From: Bacteriovoracaceae bacterium
Lineage (GTDB): Bacteria > Bdellovibrionota > Bacteriovoracia > Bacteriovoracales > Bacteriovoracaceae
NCBI GenBank assembly: GCA_029865945.1
Contig: JARXAH010000077.1
Span: 1 to 41,813 of the forward strand
DNA length: 41,813 bases
Reading direction: 5' to 3'
Below the pieces are notes generated by a model that saw only the letters and a program-made list of their open reading frames with translations, did no database searches and was not told the origin of the DNA. Below, piece after piece: positions 34,967 to 41,813 of this stretch (its first letter is position 1; each line of letters begins with the position of its first letter). The translations under genes and the position numbers were made by a program.

Positions 34967-35593
34967 ATGAAGAAACAACTTATGTTTTTGTCACTTTCAC
35001 TTTTTTTTGTGACCTCTACTTTTGCATCACTAAAAATTAATACACCCGTTATCTTAAATGAACCTTTGTTTGATACTCTTTCAGGCAAGCCCATTAAGCT
35101 TTCGGACTTTAAAGGAAAAACAGTTGTGCTCGAGTGGTTTAATTCCGAATGTCCTTTTGTTAAAAAACACTATGATCTTTCCAAAAAAAATATGCAAAAA
35201 CTTCAGGAATTGGCCCATACAAAAGGAGTTGAATGGATAACAATAAATTCTTCTGGAGAAGGCAAAGAAGGATATCTAAAGGACAGAGAGGCCGCATTTA
35301 AAGTTATTAATAAATATGAAATGAAGCCTTCCCATTTTGTGCTAGATCACAAAGGTATAATAGGAAAATTTTTTGGCGCCAAAGTAACTCCCCATATGTT
35401 CATCATTAATGGCCAAGGCAAGTTGGCGTATATGGGGGCGATTGATTCCATTAAATCAACGGACGTCAAAGATGTTGATAAAATCGATGTGAAGCGTTTA
35501 TTTGCCGATTCACTTAATGAAGTGGTTGCTGGAAAAGCACCTAAAGTTGCCGTATCAGAAGAATATGGTTGTGGCGTGAAATACTCCAATTAG
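34967..35593 (+). CDS. exported thioredoxin-fold redoxin (CPFVKKHY type)
   Basis: A 208-residue protein. Residues 1-20 are a signal peptide (SLSLFFVTSTFA-SL). A redoxin/AhpC-TSA fold follows: LSDFKGKTVVLEWFNSECPFVKKHY with the single active-site Cys62, ITINSSGEG, FGAKVTPHMFIIN (cis-Pro loop) and GAIDS. A second cysteine, C202 in YGCGVKYSN near the C-terminus, could be a resolving residue. This subgroup lacks the CxxC of classical thioredoxins, so a peroxidase-like or thiol-transfer role in the periplasm is more likely than disulfide reduction. The start ATG 34967 is preceded by gaggaga. No partner reductase is adjacent. Confidence 0.88.
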   Translation: MKKQLMFLSLSLFFVTSTFASLKINTPVILNEPLFDTLSGKPIKLSDFKGKTVVLEWFNSECPFVKKHYDLSKKNMQKLQELAHTKGVEWITINSSGEGKEGYLKDREAAFKVINKYEMKPSHFVLDHKGIIGKFFGAKVTPHMFIINGQGKLAYMGAIDSIKSTDVKDVDKIDVKRLFADSLNEVVAGKAPKVAVSEEYGCGVKYSN

Positions 35594-35973
35594 TAATTTA
35601 CTTATTTAATTGCCTTGATCCTCAACTAGCAGGATTAATTAGAAATGTTGAACTAGATTGACGGTTAGTCATCATCATTGTTGATGACTAACTTAAGATA
35701 AAACTTACAGTAGTTGGAAAAATCTTAGTAAAAGCTATCATTTCTCGTGCTCCTGTGATAAGATGCAGGAACCTGGGAAGAATTTTTTTTATTTTTCTAA
35801 CCTTGTTTATATATTAAATTGATATTGTCTCTAACTCTTGGAAACGGTCTTGTTAAGTATTAGAAAAAGCTACGATTGTTCATATTTTCCGGTCACCCTT
35901 TTTAGCATCTCTGTTAAATTCTTGATGTTCCCTAAAAATGTTGGCCTTTATTTTCACCCCCTGAGGAGGATCC
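35594..35973. other. 380-base intergenic region with a perfect 11-bp hairpin and a long leader before the RRM gene
   Basis: No ORF of interest is present. A perfect 11-bp inverted repeat (gttagtcatca / tgatgactaac, 35664-35692, 7-base loop) lies 71 bases after the redoxin stop. It lacks a T-run, so it is a weak terminator candidate. A smaller tcctg/cagga hairpin near 35754-35773 is followed by a T-rich stretch. The remaining 200 bases lead to the RRM gene and probably hold its promoter and a long 5' UTR. I could not pick a convincing -10/-35 pair. Confidence 0.6.
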
Positions 35974-36354
35974 ATGGGTAAGAAACTGTATGTTGGTAAT
36001 TTACCATTTTCTGTTCGCGAGCAAGAGCTTCAAGACATGTTTGCTCAAGTTGGGCAAGTTGAGTCTGCGAAAGTGATCACTGATCGTGACACAGGAAGAA
36101 GCAAAGGGTTTGGCTTTGTTGAGATGGCCAGCGAAGACGAAGCAAACGCAGCAATTGCAAAATTCAACGGAAATGACTTTCAAGGTCGTCCATTGAATGT
36201 AACTGAAGCGAAGCCACAAGCTCCTAGAGAGCGTGGAAGTTTTGATCGAGGCGGCTTCGGCGGCCCACGTCAAGATCGTGGCGGTAGCGGCGGCGGTGGT
36301 GGTGGCGGTTTCCGTGGTGGAAATCGTGATGGCTTCTCTAAAAGAGGCTTTTAG
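35974..36354 (+). CDS. RRM-type RNA-binding protein with Gly/Arg-rich tail
   Basis: A 126-residue protein with a single RRM (residues about 3-81) carrying RNP2 (LYVGNL, 5-10) and RNP1 (KGFGFVEM, 44-51) with the RNA-stacking aromatic residues, followed by an RGG-like tail (GGFGGPRQDRGGSGGGG ... GGNRDGFSKRGF). Such proteins occur in cyanobacteria, where several are cold-induced, and in Bdellovibrio-like bacteria; they bind single-stranded RNA. The start ATG 35974 has a strong gaggagg. The long leader and strong terminator suggest a highly expressed monocistronic gene. Cold regulation is an inference. Confidence 0.95.
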   Translation: MGKKLYVGNLPFSVREQELQDMFAQVGQVESAKVITDRDTGRSKGFGFVEMASEDEANAAIAKFNGNDFQGRPLNVTEAKPQAPRERGSFDRGGFGGPRQDRGGSGGGGGGGFRGGNRDGFSKRGF

Positions 36355-36411
36355 TTAGACCCCCACACGTTATATTGAAAATTTTAATGTAATTTTTGAG
36401 ATATAACTGGG

Positions 36412-36462
36412 CCCGGGATATAAAATGATATTAATTATCGTTTTGTGTCCCGGGTTTTTTTT
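36412..36462 (+). terminator. strong rho-independent terminator of the RRM gene
   Basis: Left arm 36412-36429 (cccgggatataaaatgat) pairs over 18 positions with 36437-36454 (atcgttttgtgtcccggg), using three G-U pairs that form only in the plus-strand RNA, with a 7-base loop. Eight T's follow (36455-36462). The strand-specific wobble pairs show it acts on the plus strand. Confidence 0.93.
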
Positions 36463-36488
36463 GGCATTTTTTAATTTGACTTGATCGC

Positions 36489-36722
36489 CTAGTCCCCATC
36501 ATTTCCGATGGCCTCAACTGGACAACCAGTTAAGGCATTTTCACATTCTTCGATTTCTTTTTCAGTGATCGGTTGTTTCTTAACGTAGGCCCTTCCTTCT
36601 TTGTCATTCATGGCAAAAAATTTGGGAGCTTCAACGACGCAAGCATCACAGGCAATGCATTGATCATCTACAAAATATTTTCCAAGAACGTTCTCGGAAT
36701 TTCTTTTATGTTTATCGGCCAT
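36489..36722 (-). CDS. single [4Fe-4S] ferredoxin
   Basis: A 77-residue electron carrier. Cluster ligands are C22, C25 and C28 (CIACDAC) and C67 in the TGCPVEAI motif; C60 is extra. The middle AMNDKEGRAYVKK and the pattern match small one-cluster ferredoxins of the Fer4_13/Desulfovibrio type. The frame opens at 36752, but ATG 36722 is chosen because tgaggt lies 8-9 bases before it and the longer form adds an unlikely N-terminus. The redox partner is not in the neighbourhood. The candidate structured RNA lies 53 bases upstream. Confidence 0.92.
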   Translation of the reverse strand: MADKHKRNSENVLGKYFVDDQCIACDACVVEAPKFFAMNDKEGRAYVKKQPITEKEIEECENALTGCPVEAIGNDGD

Positions 36723-36774
36723 CTTAATCAACCTCAGCTCGGTGAAAAACATCAGAACTGTATTGCTGGAAAAC

Positions 36775-36923
36775 CCTGAGTCGGCAAATCCGAGGTATGC
36801 AAGGGGAGAAAATGCATAGGCATTTTCGAGTAAACGTGACCGACTTAGGCTTGGTTGATACCAAGCCGCAGGGAAGGGAGCGGTTCTTGCGACACAGCAG
36901 ACCGACGGATTTCCCGACTCAGG
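36775..36923. ncRNA. candidate structured RNA, about 150 nt, family not identified
   Basis: A perfect 10-bp stem (36775-36784 with 36914-36923, cctgagtcgg/ccgactcagg), one mismatch, and then 7 more pairs (36786-36792 with 36906-36912) enclose the element. Inside are a hairpin aaaatgc-atag-gcatttt (36808-36825) and an 8-bp hairpin ggcttggt-tgat-accaagcc (36848-36867). It is markedly GC-richer than its surroundings and has no ORF. The direction is unresolved: it could be an independent sRNA (6S-like in its long closing rod) or part of the leader of the ferredoxin mRNA on the minus strand. I found no match to the motifs of c-di-GMP, cobalamin, SAM or TPP riboswitches, SRP RNA, RNase P or tmRNA. 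Confidence 0.6.
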
Positions 36924-36927
36924 TTAA

Positions 36928-38478
36928 TTAAAGCATATCTTTATTGATATTAATTCTCGCATGCTCTCTCAATCTTTTTAATATTTGTTCTCTTTGAGCT
37001 TGAACATATTTTTGAGACAGATCATCTGCGGAGGGAGTGGTAATTTCTTTTTTTGGATCTTCATCTGCAACCACTGTGACAGGTTTCTCGCTCATGTCGA
37101 CGGGAATAACATTTTCAATTTTAACCACTAAAGTTTCAGTAGGATTATCAAACGTTAATACATCCCCCGGTTTTGGTGAAGTAAAAATTTTTTCAAATTG
37201 ACTTGTTTCAAGATTGATAGGGCCAATTTGTTTTTCAATCGGACTTAAGATGGATTTCTTCTCAAAGGTAAAAGAATACTGTTTTTGTATTTTTTCAATC
37301 TTTGCTATGTCCCCAGCTTTAAGTAGTTCTTTTAAGTTATCCACTGTTTCTTTTACTAACGCCTTAAGTTCTTTGGATTTTAAATTTCTAATTTGTTCTT
37401 CCGCAAGTTCATGACTTACATCATTTAACGTTTTCTTGGTTTCTACTTTTTCATCATCAACTAAGAGCAATAAAAATGACTGTTCGGTTTTAATTGGGCC
37501 AAGAATAGATCCTTTAAGGGGTGCGTTTACCTCATCTTTAGGAAACAAAGCGCCTTCAATTTCTGGAGGCAATCTTCCAGCAGAAACCCACCCTACATTG
37601 CCATTTTTCTTATCAAATTTAGGATTTTTAATAAAATTTGCGGCGTTTAAAGTTTTCTTTAATTCTTGAGATTCTTTTTCTGCCGCAGCAAGTGTTTCTG
37701 GGGTGTAGTCAACAGAGATAATCTTAATATTTTTCGAGGCCGGCGTTTCAAAGCGATATTTATTGCGAGTAAAGGAATTTTCAAGGACAGATTTATTCTT
37801 AGGGTCTTTAACAAATTTTATAATTTCATCAGCTGAAATATTTAAACCTGACTTCATATTATTATGAGTGACACGAATCGCGTTGACCTCGATGCCGGAT
37901 TTTTTAATTTGGGAAATTAAATTTTTACTTTTGTTCGATACGGGATAAACGTTTAGTAAATCAATCATTTTTCTTTGTGCGAGGTCTTGCATCATTTCAT
38001 TTTCATATTGACCAGGACTCAACTCAGCATTTCTTAAAACGATTTTATATTTGTTAACATCAAATTTTTTGTCTGTTTGAAAATATTCTTGTTCTTTAAT
38101 CGTTTCTTTCACTTCGTCAGGTGATGGCCAAATTTTTTGGTCTTTTGCGAGATGGATAATTAGCTTGCTGTTAATTAATTCATCTAAAATTTTTTGTCCG
38201 AAATTAAATTGCTTTCGTTGGGCAGGCGTCATTTCTCCCATACCCAACATTTGTTCGTATCGCTTTGAAGCACTCGCATATTGTTTGTATCCAATGTCCT
38301 CGCCATCAACACTGGCGATCGCTGTTTGGCTTGTGAGTTGCACTCGATCGCAAGTACTAAGCGCAAAACCGACTCCGATTAAGGCAAGAATAACTCCAAC
38401 GAAGATTCTACTTTTGTGGGCCTCTTTGTCGTTTGGTTTACTCGGGTTTGGACTAAGGAGCGAGTGTGAACTTTTCAT
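36928..38478 (-). CDS. PpiD/SurA-like membrane-anchored peptidyl-prolyl isomerase / chaperone
   Basis: A 516-residue protein with one N-terminal transmembrane anchor (residues about 24-42, RIFVGVILALIGVGFALS). A SurA-N-like chaperone domain follows (ASVDGEDIGYKQYASASKRYEQ, GQKILDELINSKLIIHLA). The parvulin-like region is NGNVGWVSAGRLPPEIEGALF, LKGSILGPIKTEQSFLLLLVDD, at about 290-345. The topology resembles PpiD, which helps newly exported proteins fold at the inner membrane. The start ATG 38478 is preceded by aaaaggt. It diverges from mreC with 157 bases between starts. Confidence 0.85.
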   Translation of the reverse strand: MKSSHSLLSPNPSKPNDKEAHKSRIFVGVILALIGVGFALSTCDRVQLTSQTAIASVDGEDIGYKQYASASKRYEQMLGMGEMTPAQRKQFNFGQKILDELINSKLIIHLAKDQKIWPSPDEVKETIKEQEYFQTDKKFDVNKYKIVLRNAELSPGQYENEMMQDLAQRKMIDLLNVYPVSNKSKNLISQIKKSGIEVNAIRVTHNNMKSGLNISADEIIKFVKDPKNKSVLENSFTRNKYRFETPASKNIKIISVDYTPETLAAAEKESQELKKTLNAANFIKNPKFDKKNGNVGWVSAGRLPPEIEGALFPKDEVNAPLKGSILGPIKTEQSFLLLLVDDEKVETKKTLNDVSHELAEEQIRNLKSKELKALVKETVDNLKELLKAGDIAKIEKIQKQYSFTFEKKSILSPIEKQIGPINLETSQFEKIFTSPKPGDVLTFDNPTETLVVKIENVIPVDMSEKPVTVVADEDPKKEITTPSADDLSQKYVQAQREQILKRLREHARININKDML

Positions 38479-38635
38479 GAAAATACCTTTTTGAATTATT
38501 TATCTATAGGATTCGAAATTTTACCTTAAAAAGTTGGTTTCTGAAAGAGCTTGTTGTCGGACATATTTCTTTTCGATACCCTAAACTGGTACCCAATATT
38601 ATCAAAATTTCTGACTCAAAAACATTTGGTAAGAC

Positions 38636-39559
38636 ATGAAAATAGGCCTCGATCAAACGACCAAAAATAAGGCAATGAGCTATATCCTCGTTACGATTTT
38701 GTCGTTTAGCGTCTTTATTACTTCTTCTGAAAAAATGGAAGGCCCTTCATTTATCAAAAAATTGATCGTTGAATCCATCGGCCCATTACAAGGCGGAACC
38801 GCCACCATCAAACGACAATTTTGGGAATTTGTAGACAACTACCTCAATATTGTCGATACGCGCAAGGAAAACGAATTTTTACGTTACAAAATTTCCGAGT
38901 TGAGCCAAGAAAATTTTTCCTTAAAAAGTTTATCAAAAGAAAATGACCGCTTAAAAAGCTTGCTCGCTTTTGGTGACCAGATAAAATATCAAAAAATTCT
39001 TTCACAGGTGATTGGCTGGAATTCCACAGCGGAGTTTAAGGTTTTAAGGATTGATAAAGGCTCTAATCAAGGCATAGTGCCGAGAAGCGCAGTTATAACG
39101 TCAGAGGGTTTGGTGGGATACACTTATGTTGTCTACCCGAATTATACTGATATTTTAACTATTTTGGATCCGAATAACCGCGTTGACGTAGTTGTGGAAC
39201 GAACCAGAACTCACGCTATCTTGGAAGGTTTTTCAGATCAATTTTGTCGAATGAAATTTGTTCCGAGGACCGAGGCCTTGGTGGTTGGTGATTTAGTTAT
39301 TTCCGCGGGTTTTGGAAAGTTGTATCCCAAAGGAATTAAGACCGGTACGGTGGAAGTTGCAGAGCACGACTCAGTAGGAATAACCCAAAAAATTAAAGTT
39401 CGTCCTGCCGTTGATTTTGAAAAACTAGAAGAAGTGGTGATTTTAATTAGGCCTGCCTTGCCTGATGAAAGTACGGCTGCGGCGAATGCTAGTGCGAATG
39501 CGAATTCGAATTCGAGTGCGAGCACAATTAATAACATGACGGAAAAAACAAAATTATGA
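38636..39559 (+). CDS. mreC: rod-shape-determining protein MreC
   Basis: A 307-residue bitopic protein of the elongasome. One transmembrane segment lies near residues 14-33, then a coiled coil (NIVDTRKENEFLRYKISELSQ, SKENDRLKSLLAF), then the beta-rich periplasmic core with VIGWNSTAEFKVLRIDKGSNQGI, VITSEGLVGYTYVV and GDLVISAGFGKLYPKGIKTGTV. A low-complexity Ala/Asn/Ser tail ends it. It links MreB to PBP2. It overlaps mreD by 4 bases (ATGA). mreB, usually just upstream, is not here: a divergent PpiD-like gene takes that place. Confidence 0.95.
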   Translation: MKIGLDQTTKNKAMSYILVTILSFSVFITSSEKMEGPSFIKKLIVESIGPLQGGTATIKRQFWEFVDNYLNIVDTRKENEFLRYKISELSQENFSLKSLSKENDRLKSLLAFGDQIKYQKILSQVIGWNSTAEFKVLRIDKGSNQGIVPRSAVITSEGLVGYTYVVYPNYTDILTILDPNNRVDVVVERTRTHAILEGFSDQFCRMKFVPRTEALVVGDLVISAGFGKLYPKGIKTGTVEVAEHDSVGITQKIKVRPAVDFEKLEEVVILIRPALPDESTAAANASANANSNSSASTINNMTEKTKL

Positions 39560-40089
39560 TGAATTCAAGGCATTCTTCCCCACTCATGTGCATGATGAAA
39601 ACAGTTTTAATCTGTGTGTTTTTTGATTTGTTTTTTATGATATTTTTTCCGCTCATTTCTCTTAAATGGGTCGCCGTCTCGGTTACTCAAGTGGCGATTA
39701 TTTTTTTATCATTTACGGTAGGATTTGCATGGTTGCCCTGGGGAATTTTAACTCTTCAATTATTCCATAGTTTGTTTTCGCTAGAAGGCTGGGCGTTAGG
39801 AACGCTCATTGGAGTTATTATTTGCGTTGTTATGTCTCGTCTGAAGGCGATGATTCAGCTCACTGGGCCTCTGTCGATTATTATGACAACTTATTTTTTA
39901 CAATTTGCTTGGTGCTTAATGGCAGGAATTTTAACATCCCTTAGAAATCACGATTGGAAATTTTTTCAATTATTTGTCAATCAAGGACTGACTTACGGAT
40001 TAGTGACCGCCGCATTATCTCCCTTGCTCTTTTTTATTTTTCGCAACATTTGGTTGGTTCCTACCAATCCCTTTGATCATGAGAGCTAG
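39556..40089 (+). CDS. mreD: rod-shape-determining protein MreD
   Basis: A 177-residue polytopic membrane protein with five or six hydrophobic segments (VLICVFFDLFFMIFFP, AIIFLSFTVGFAWLPWGIL, LGTLIGVIICVVM and later ones). The sequence itself is poorly conserved, as is usual for MreD. The call rests mainly on length, topology and its position between mreC (4-base overlap) and mrdA (2-base gap). It interacts with MreC and PBP2 in side-wall synthesis. Confidence 0.85.
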   Translation: MMNSRHSSPLMCMMKTVLICVFFDLFFMIFFPLISLKWVAVSVTQVAIIFLSFTVGFAWLPWGILTLQLFHSLFSLEGWALGTLIGVIICVVMSRLKAMIQLTGPLSIIMTTYFLQFAWCLMAGILTSLRNHDWKFFQLFVNQGLTYGLVTAALSPLLFFIFRNIWLVPTNPFDHES

Positions 40090-40091
40090 AC

Positions 40092-41813
40092 ATGTTTGGT
40101 GAAGATGATATTGTCAGGCTTCATGAAGAGCGTGCCAACCTTATATTAGTGATCATTATCTTTTCTATGATGCTCATCTTGCTGAGGCTTGCTTACCTTC
40201 AGCTCTATAAAGGTGATGTGTTGCTTCAATACTCACTCGAGAATCGTCTCAGGGAAGAAGTGATCTATGCACCAAGAGGTGTGATTTATGGGAGAAGCGG
40301 TGAAATTTTAGTTGATAACAATCCCAGATTTGATGCCATTTTAACGAGACAATACGTAAAGAATAAAGAAGAAACTCTCAAGCGATTATCGCAAATTTTA
40401 GTAATCCCAAAAGAAACTATTCAACGAATTATTCAAAAAAATTCTTTTCAAGCTGCATACCGTCCCATCGTCATTAAAAAAAATATTTCGATGGTTGAAG
40501 TGGCGATGATTGAAACGGAAAATGAAAATTTGCCGGGTGTGAGTGTCGATGTTTTTATTAGTCGAGAATATCTTGATGAAGAAGTTGGCTCCCATGTGCT
40601 CGGTTACATTTCTGAAATTACTCAAGATCAAATTAATTTGTATAAAATGCGAGATCAATCCAACTACAAGTTGGGGGATTTTATTGGCCAGTTTGGGCTC
40701 GAAAAAGAATATGACAAAGTTTTGAGAGGAGTAAATGGAAGGGAATACGTAGAGGTTGATGCTCACGGAAGAAAGCGAAAATATATCAATACTGATAATT
40801 TATTTAAAGGCGTGGAAGATATACCATCAGTTCCAGGAAATAATTTAGTCTTAACTCTTGATAGAGATATGCAACTTGCTGCTTATCAGGGATTTAAAGA
40901 TAAGGCCGGAAGTTTAGTGGCCATGGATGTAGAAAACGGAGAAATCTATGCCATGGTTTCTGCGCCGGCCTTTCAGCCGTCAGGATTTACGAGAGGAATT
41001 GATAAAGATTATTGGGAGTCATTAGTTAATAATACGCAACGGCCCCTTAGAGACCGAGTGATTCAAGAACATTATTCTCCTGGTTCAACGTTTAAACCCT
41101 TTACTGCCATGGCCCTACTTGATCAAAAAGTATACGAGCCGAAAACTGAAATTAGTTGCACTGGTGGACTTACGCTGGGAAATAAAACTTACCACTGTTG
41201 GAAAAAGGGCGGGCATGGCTCAGTAAATTTACTTCGTGCTATTCGTGAATCGTGTAATTCCTATTTTCAAAAAGCTTCCCTGAAATTAGATATTGATGAT
41301 ATTGCAAAATTTGCAAAAATGTTTGGAATGGGATCACGCACTGGAATTGAATTGCCGAGAGAAACATCTGGTTTGATTCCCACAAAAGATTGGAAAATGA
41401 AACGAAATGGAAGAGAGTGGCAAAAAGGGGAAACACTGTCTTGCGCCATTGGACAATCTTATGTTCTTGCTACGCCTCTTCAAATGGCAGTGGCCTATGC
41501 AGGAATTGCGAATCAAGGGAAAATTTTGCGGCCTCACTTGGTTAAAGAAATTAAAAATAATAAAGGGCAGCTGTTGCGATCGTCGAGTGTGGAGCTACTT
41601 TCCCAGGCAGTGGTGCCAGAATCATTTTTAGAAATCATCAGACAAGGATTGTATGAAGTCGTGAATTCGCCCACAGGAACGGCCTTTTATCACCGTGGCT
41701 CAGGATTGGAAATGGCAGGAAAAACGGGAACGTCTCAAGTCATTGGTGCAAGTGCTGATAAGGTTTATCAAAAATGTGAAGAGATGCCATATGATAAACG
41801 ACATCACGGTTTA
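40092..41813 (+). CDS. mrdA: penicillin-binding protein 2 (MrdA), truncated by window edge
   Basis: 574 codons are present and the 3' end lies outside the window. Order: an N-terminal transmembrane anchor (residues about 17-38, LILVIIIFSMMLILLRLAYLQL), a pedestal domain with APRGVIYGRSGEILVDN (56-76), then the transpeptidase domain with the active-site serine in SPGSTFKPF (S332, K335), the SCN motif (387-389) and KTGTSQ (544-549). The cysteine pair and GHG near 356-376 match the PBP2 insert. It crosslinks lateral-wall peptidoglycan with RodA. The ATG at 40092 follows mreD by two bases, with 'gagag' upstream. rodA may follow outside the window. Confidence 0.96.
   Translation, partial: MFGEDDIVRLHEERANLILVIIIFSMMLILLRLAYLQLYKGDVLLQYSLENRLREEVIYAPRGVIYGRSGEILVDNNPRFDAILTRQYVKNKEETLKRLSQILVIPKETIQRIIQKNSFQAAYRPIVIKKNISMVEVAMIETENENLPGVSVDVFISREYLDEEVGSHVLGYISEITQDQINLYKMRDQSNYKLGDFIGQFGLEKEYDKVLRGVNGREYVEVDAHGRKRKYINTDNLFKGVEDIPSVPGNNLVLTLDRDMQLAAYQGFKDKAGSLVAMDVENGEIYAMVSAPAFQPSGFTRGIDKDYWESLVNNTQRPLRDRVIQEHYSPGSTFKPFTAMALLDQKVYEPKTEISCTGGLTLGNKTYHCWKKGGHGSVNLLRAIRESCNSYFQKASLKLDIDDIAKFAKMFGMGSRTGIELPRETSGLIPTKDWKMKRNGREWQKGETLSCAIGQSYVLATPLQMAVAYAGIANQGKILRPHLVKEIKNNKGQLLRSSSVELLSQAVVPESFLEIIRQGLYEVVNSPTGTAFYHRGSGLEMAGKTGTSQVIGASADKVYQKCEEMPYDKRHHGL

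Noticed and set aside
36775-36923. c-di-GMP (GEMM) or cobalamin riboswitch
   Set aside because: The closing helix is suggestive, but the conserved cores of these families are absent on both strands, so only an unassigned RNA is claimed.
39238-39537. 99-codon ORF on the minus strand opposite the end of mreC
   Set aside because: It arises from the low-complexity Ala/Asn/Ser tail of mreC read backwards.

Overview
The window looks like an AT-rich Gram-negative chromosome and most resembles Bdellovibrionota / Bacteriovoracales (predatory or related 'deltaproteobacterial' bacteria). This rests on the short flagellin, the trmB-dnaG-rpoD order, the LPS-core glycosyltransferases, the Mpo1-like and RRM proteins, and many exported proteins without familiar domains. 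It is an inference: no 16S rRNA gene is present. Most of the window is chromosomal housekeeping. Accessory or unusual material lies at 1-5400, 11500-16500 and 31600-34900.

Layout. 1-630: the 5' end of an IS256-family transposase leaving the left edge, a truncated membrane-protein remnant and a gene-poor gap. 631-6809: a large exported protein joining an aldehyde-dehydrogenase-like domain to an ATP-grasp-like domain, then a GT4 glycosyltransferase and a divergent Wzx-type flippase. 6793-13457 (minus strand): a tight run of a GT2 glycosyltransferase fused to a DegT/DnrJ aminotransferase, then metH and metF. 13475-16503 (plus): a heptosyltransferase-like GT9 and two exported proteins of unknown function. 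16518-24167 (minus): trmB, dnaG, rpoD and a SWIM/SNF2 helicase. 24184-25652 (minus): a flagellin with a strong terminator and structured leader, preceded by two small conserved-looking genes. 25786-26536 (minus): a NudB-like Nudix hydrolase and a small exported protein. 26660-30302 (plus): M50 protease, scpA, scpB and a RluB-type pseudouridine synthase. 30307-31482: a small hypothetical gene, initiator tRNA-Met, an Mpo1-like membrane protein and tRNA-Arg(ACG). 31651-36462 (plus): a 1076-residue exported Gly-rich protein, an exported redoxin and an RRM RNA-binding protein with a long hairpin terminator. 36489-38478 (minus): a ferredoxin, a candidate structured RNA and a PpiD/SurA-like membrane chaperone. 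38636-41813 (plus): mreC, mreD and the start of mrdA (PBP2), cut by the right edge.

How the genes work together. Several blocks serve the envelope: GT4, Wzx, GT2/aminotransferase and GT9 fit surface polysaccharide or LPS, the PpiD-like protein fits outer-membrane protein folding, and MreC/MreD/PBP2 form the lateral-wall elongation machinery. TrmB-DnaG-RpoD-SNF2 is an information-processing operon, and ScpA/ScpB belong to SMC chromosome condensation. MetH and MetF form the last part of methionine synthesis.

The observations I would check first are the exported ALDH/ATP-grasp protein (631-4167), the in-frame glycosyltransferase-aminotransferase fusion that keeps an ideal internal ribosome binding site (around 12599), and the roughly 150-nt inverted-repeat-bounded RNA candidate at 36775-36923. 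No CRISPR array, prophage or complete mobile element is visible.
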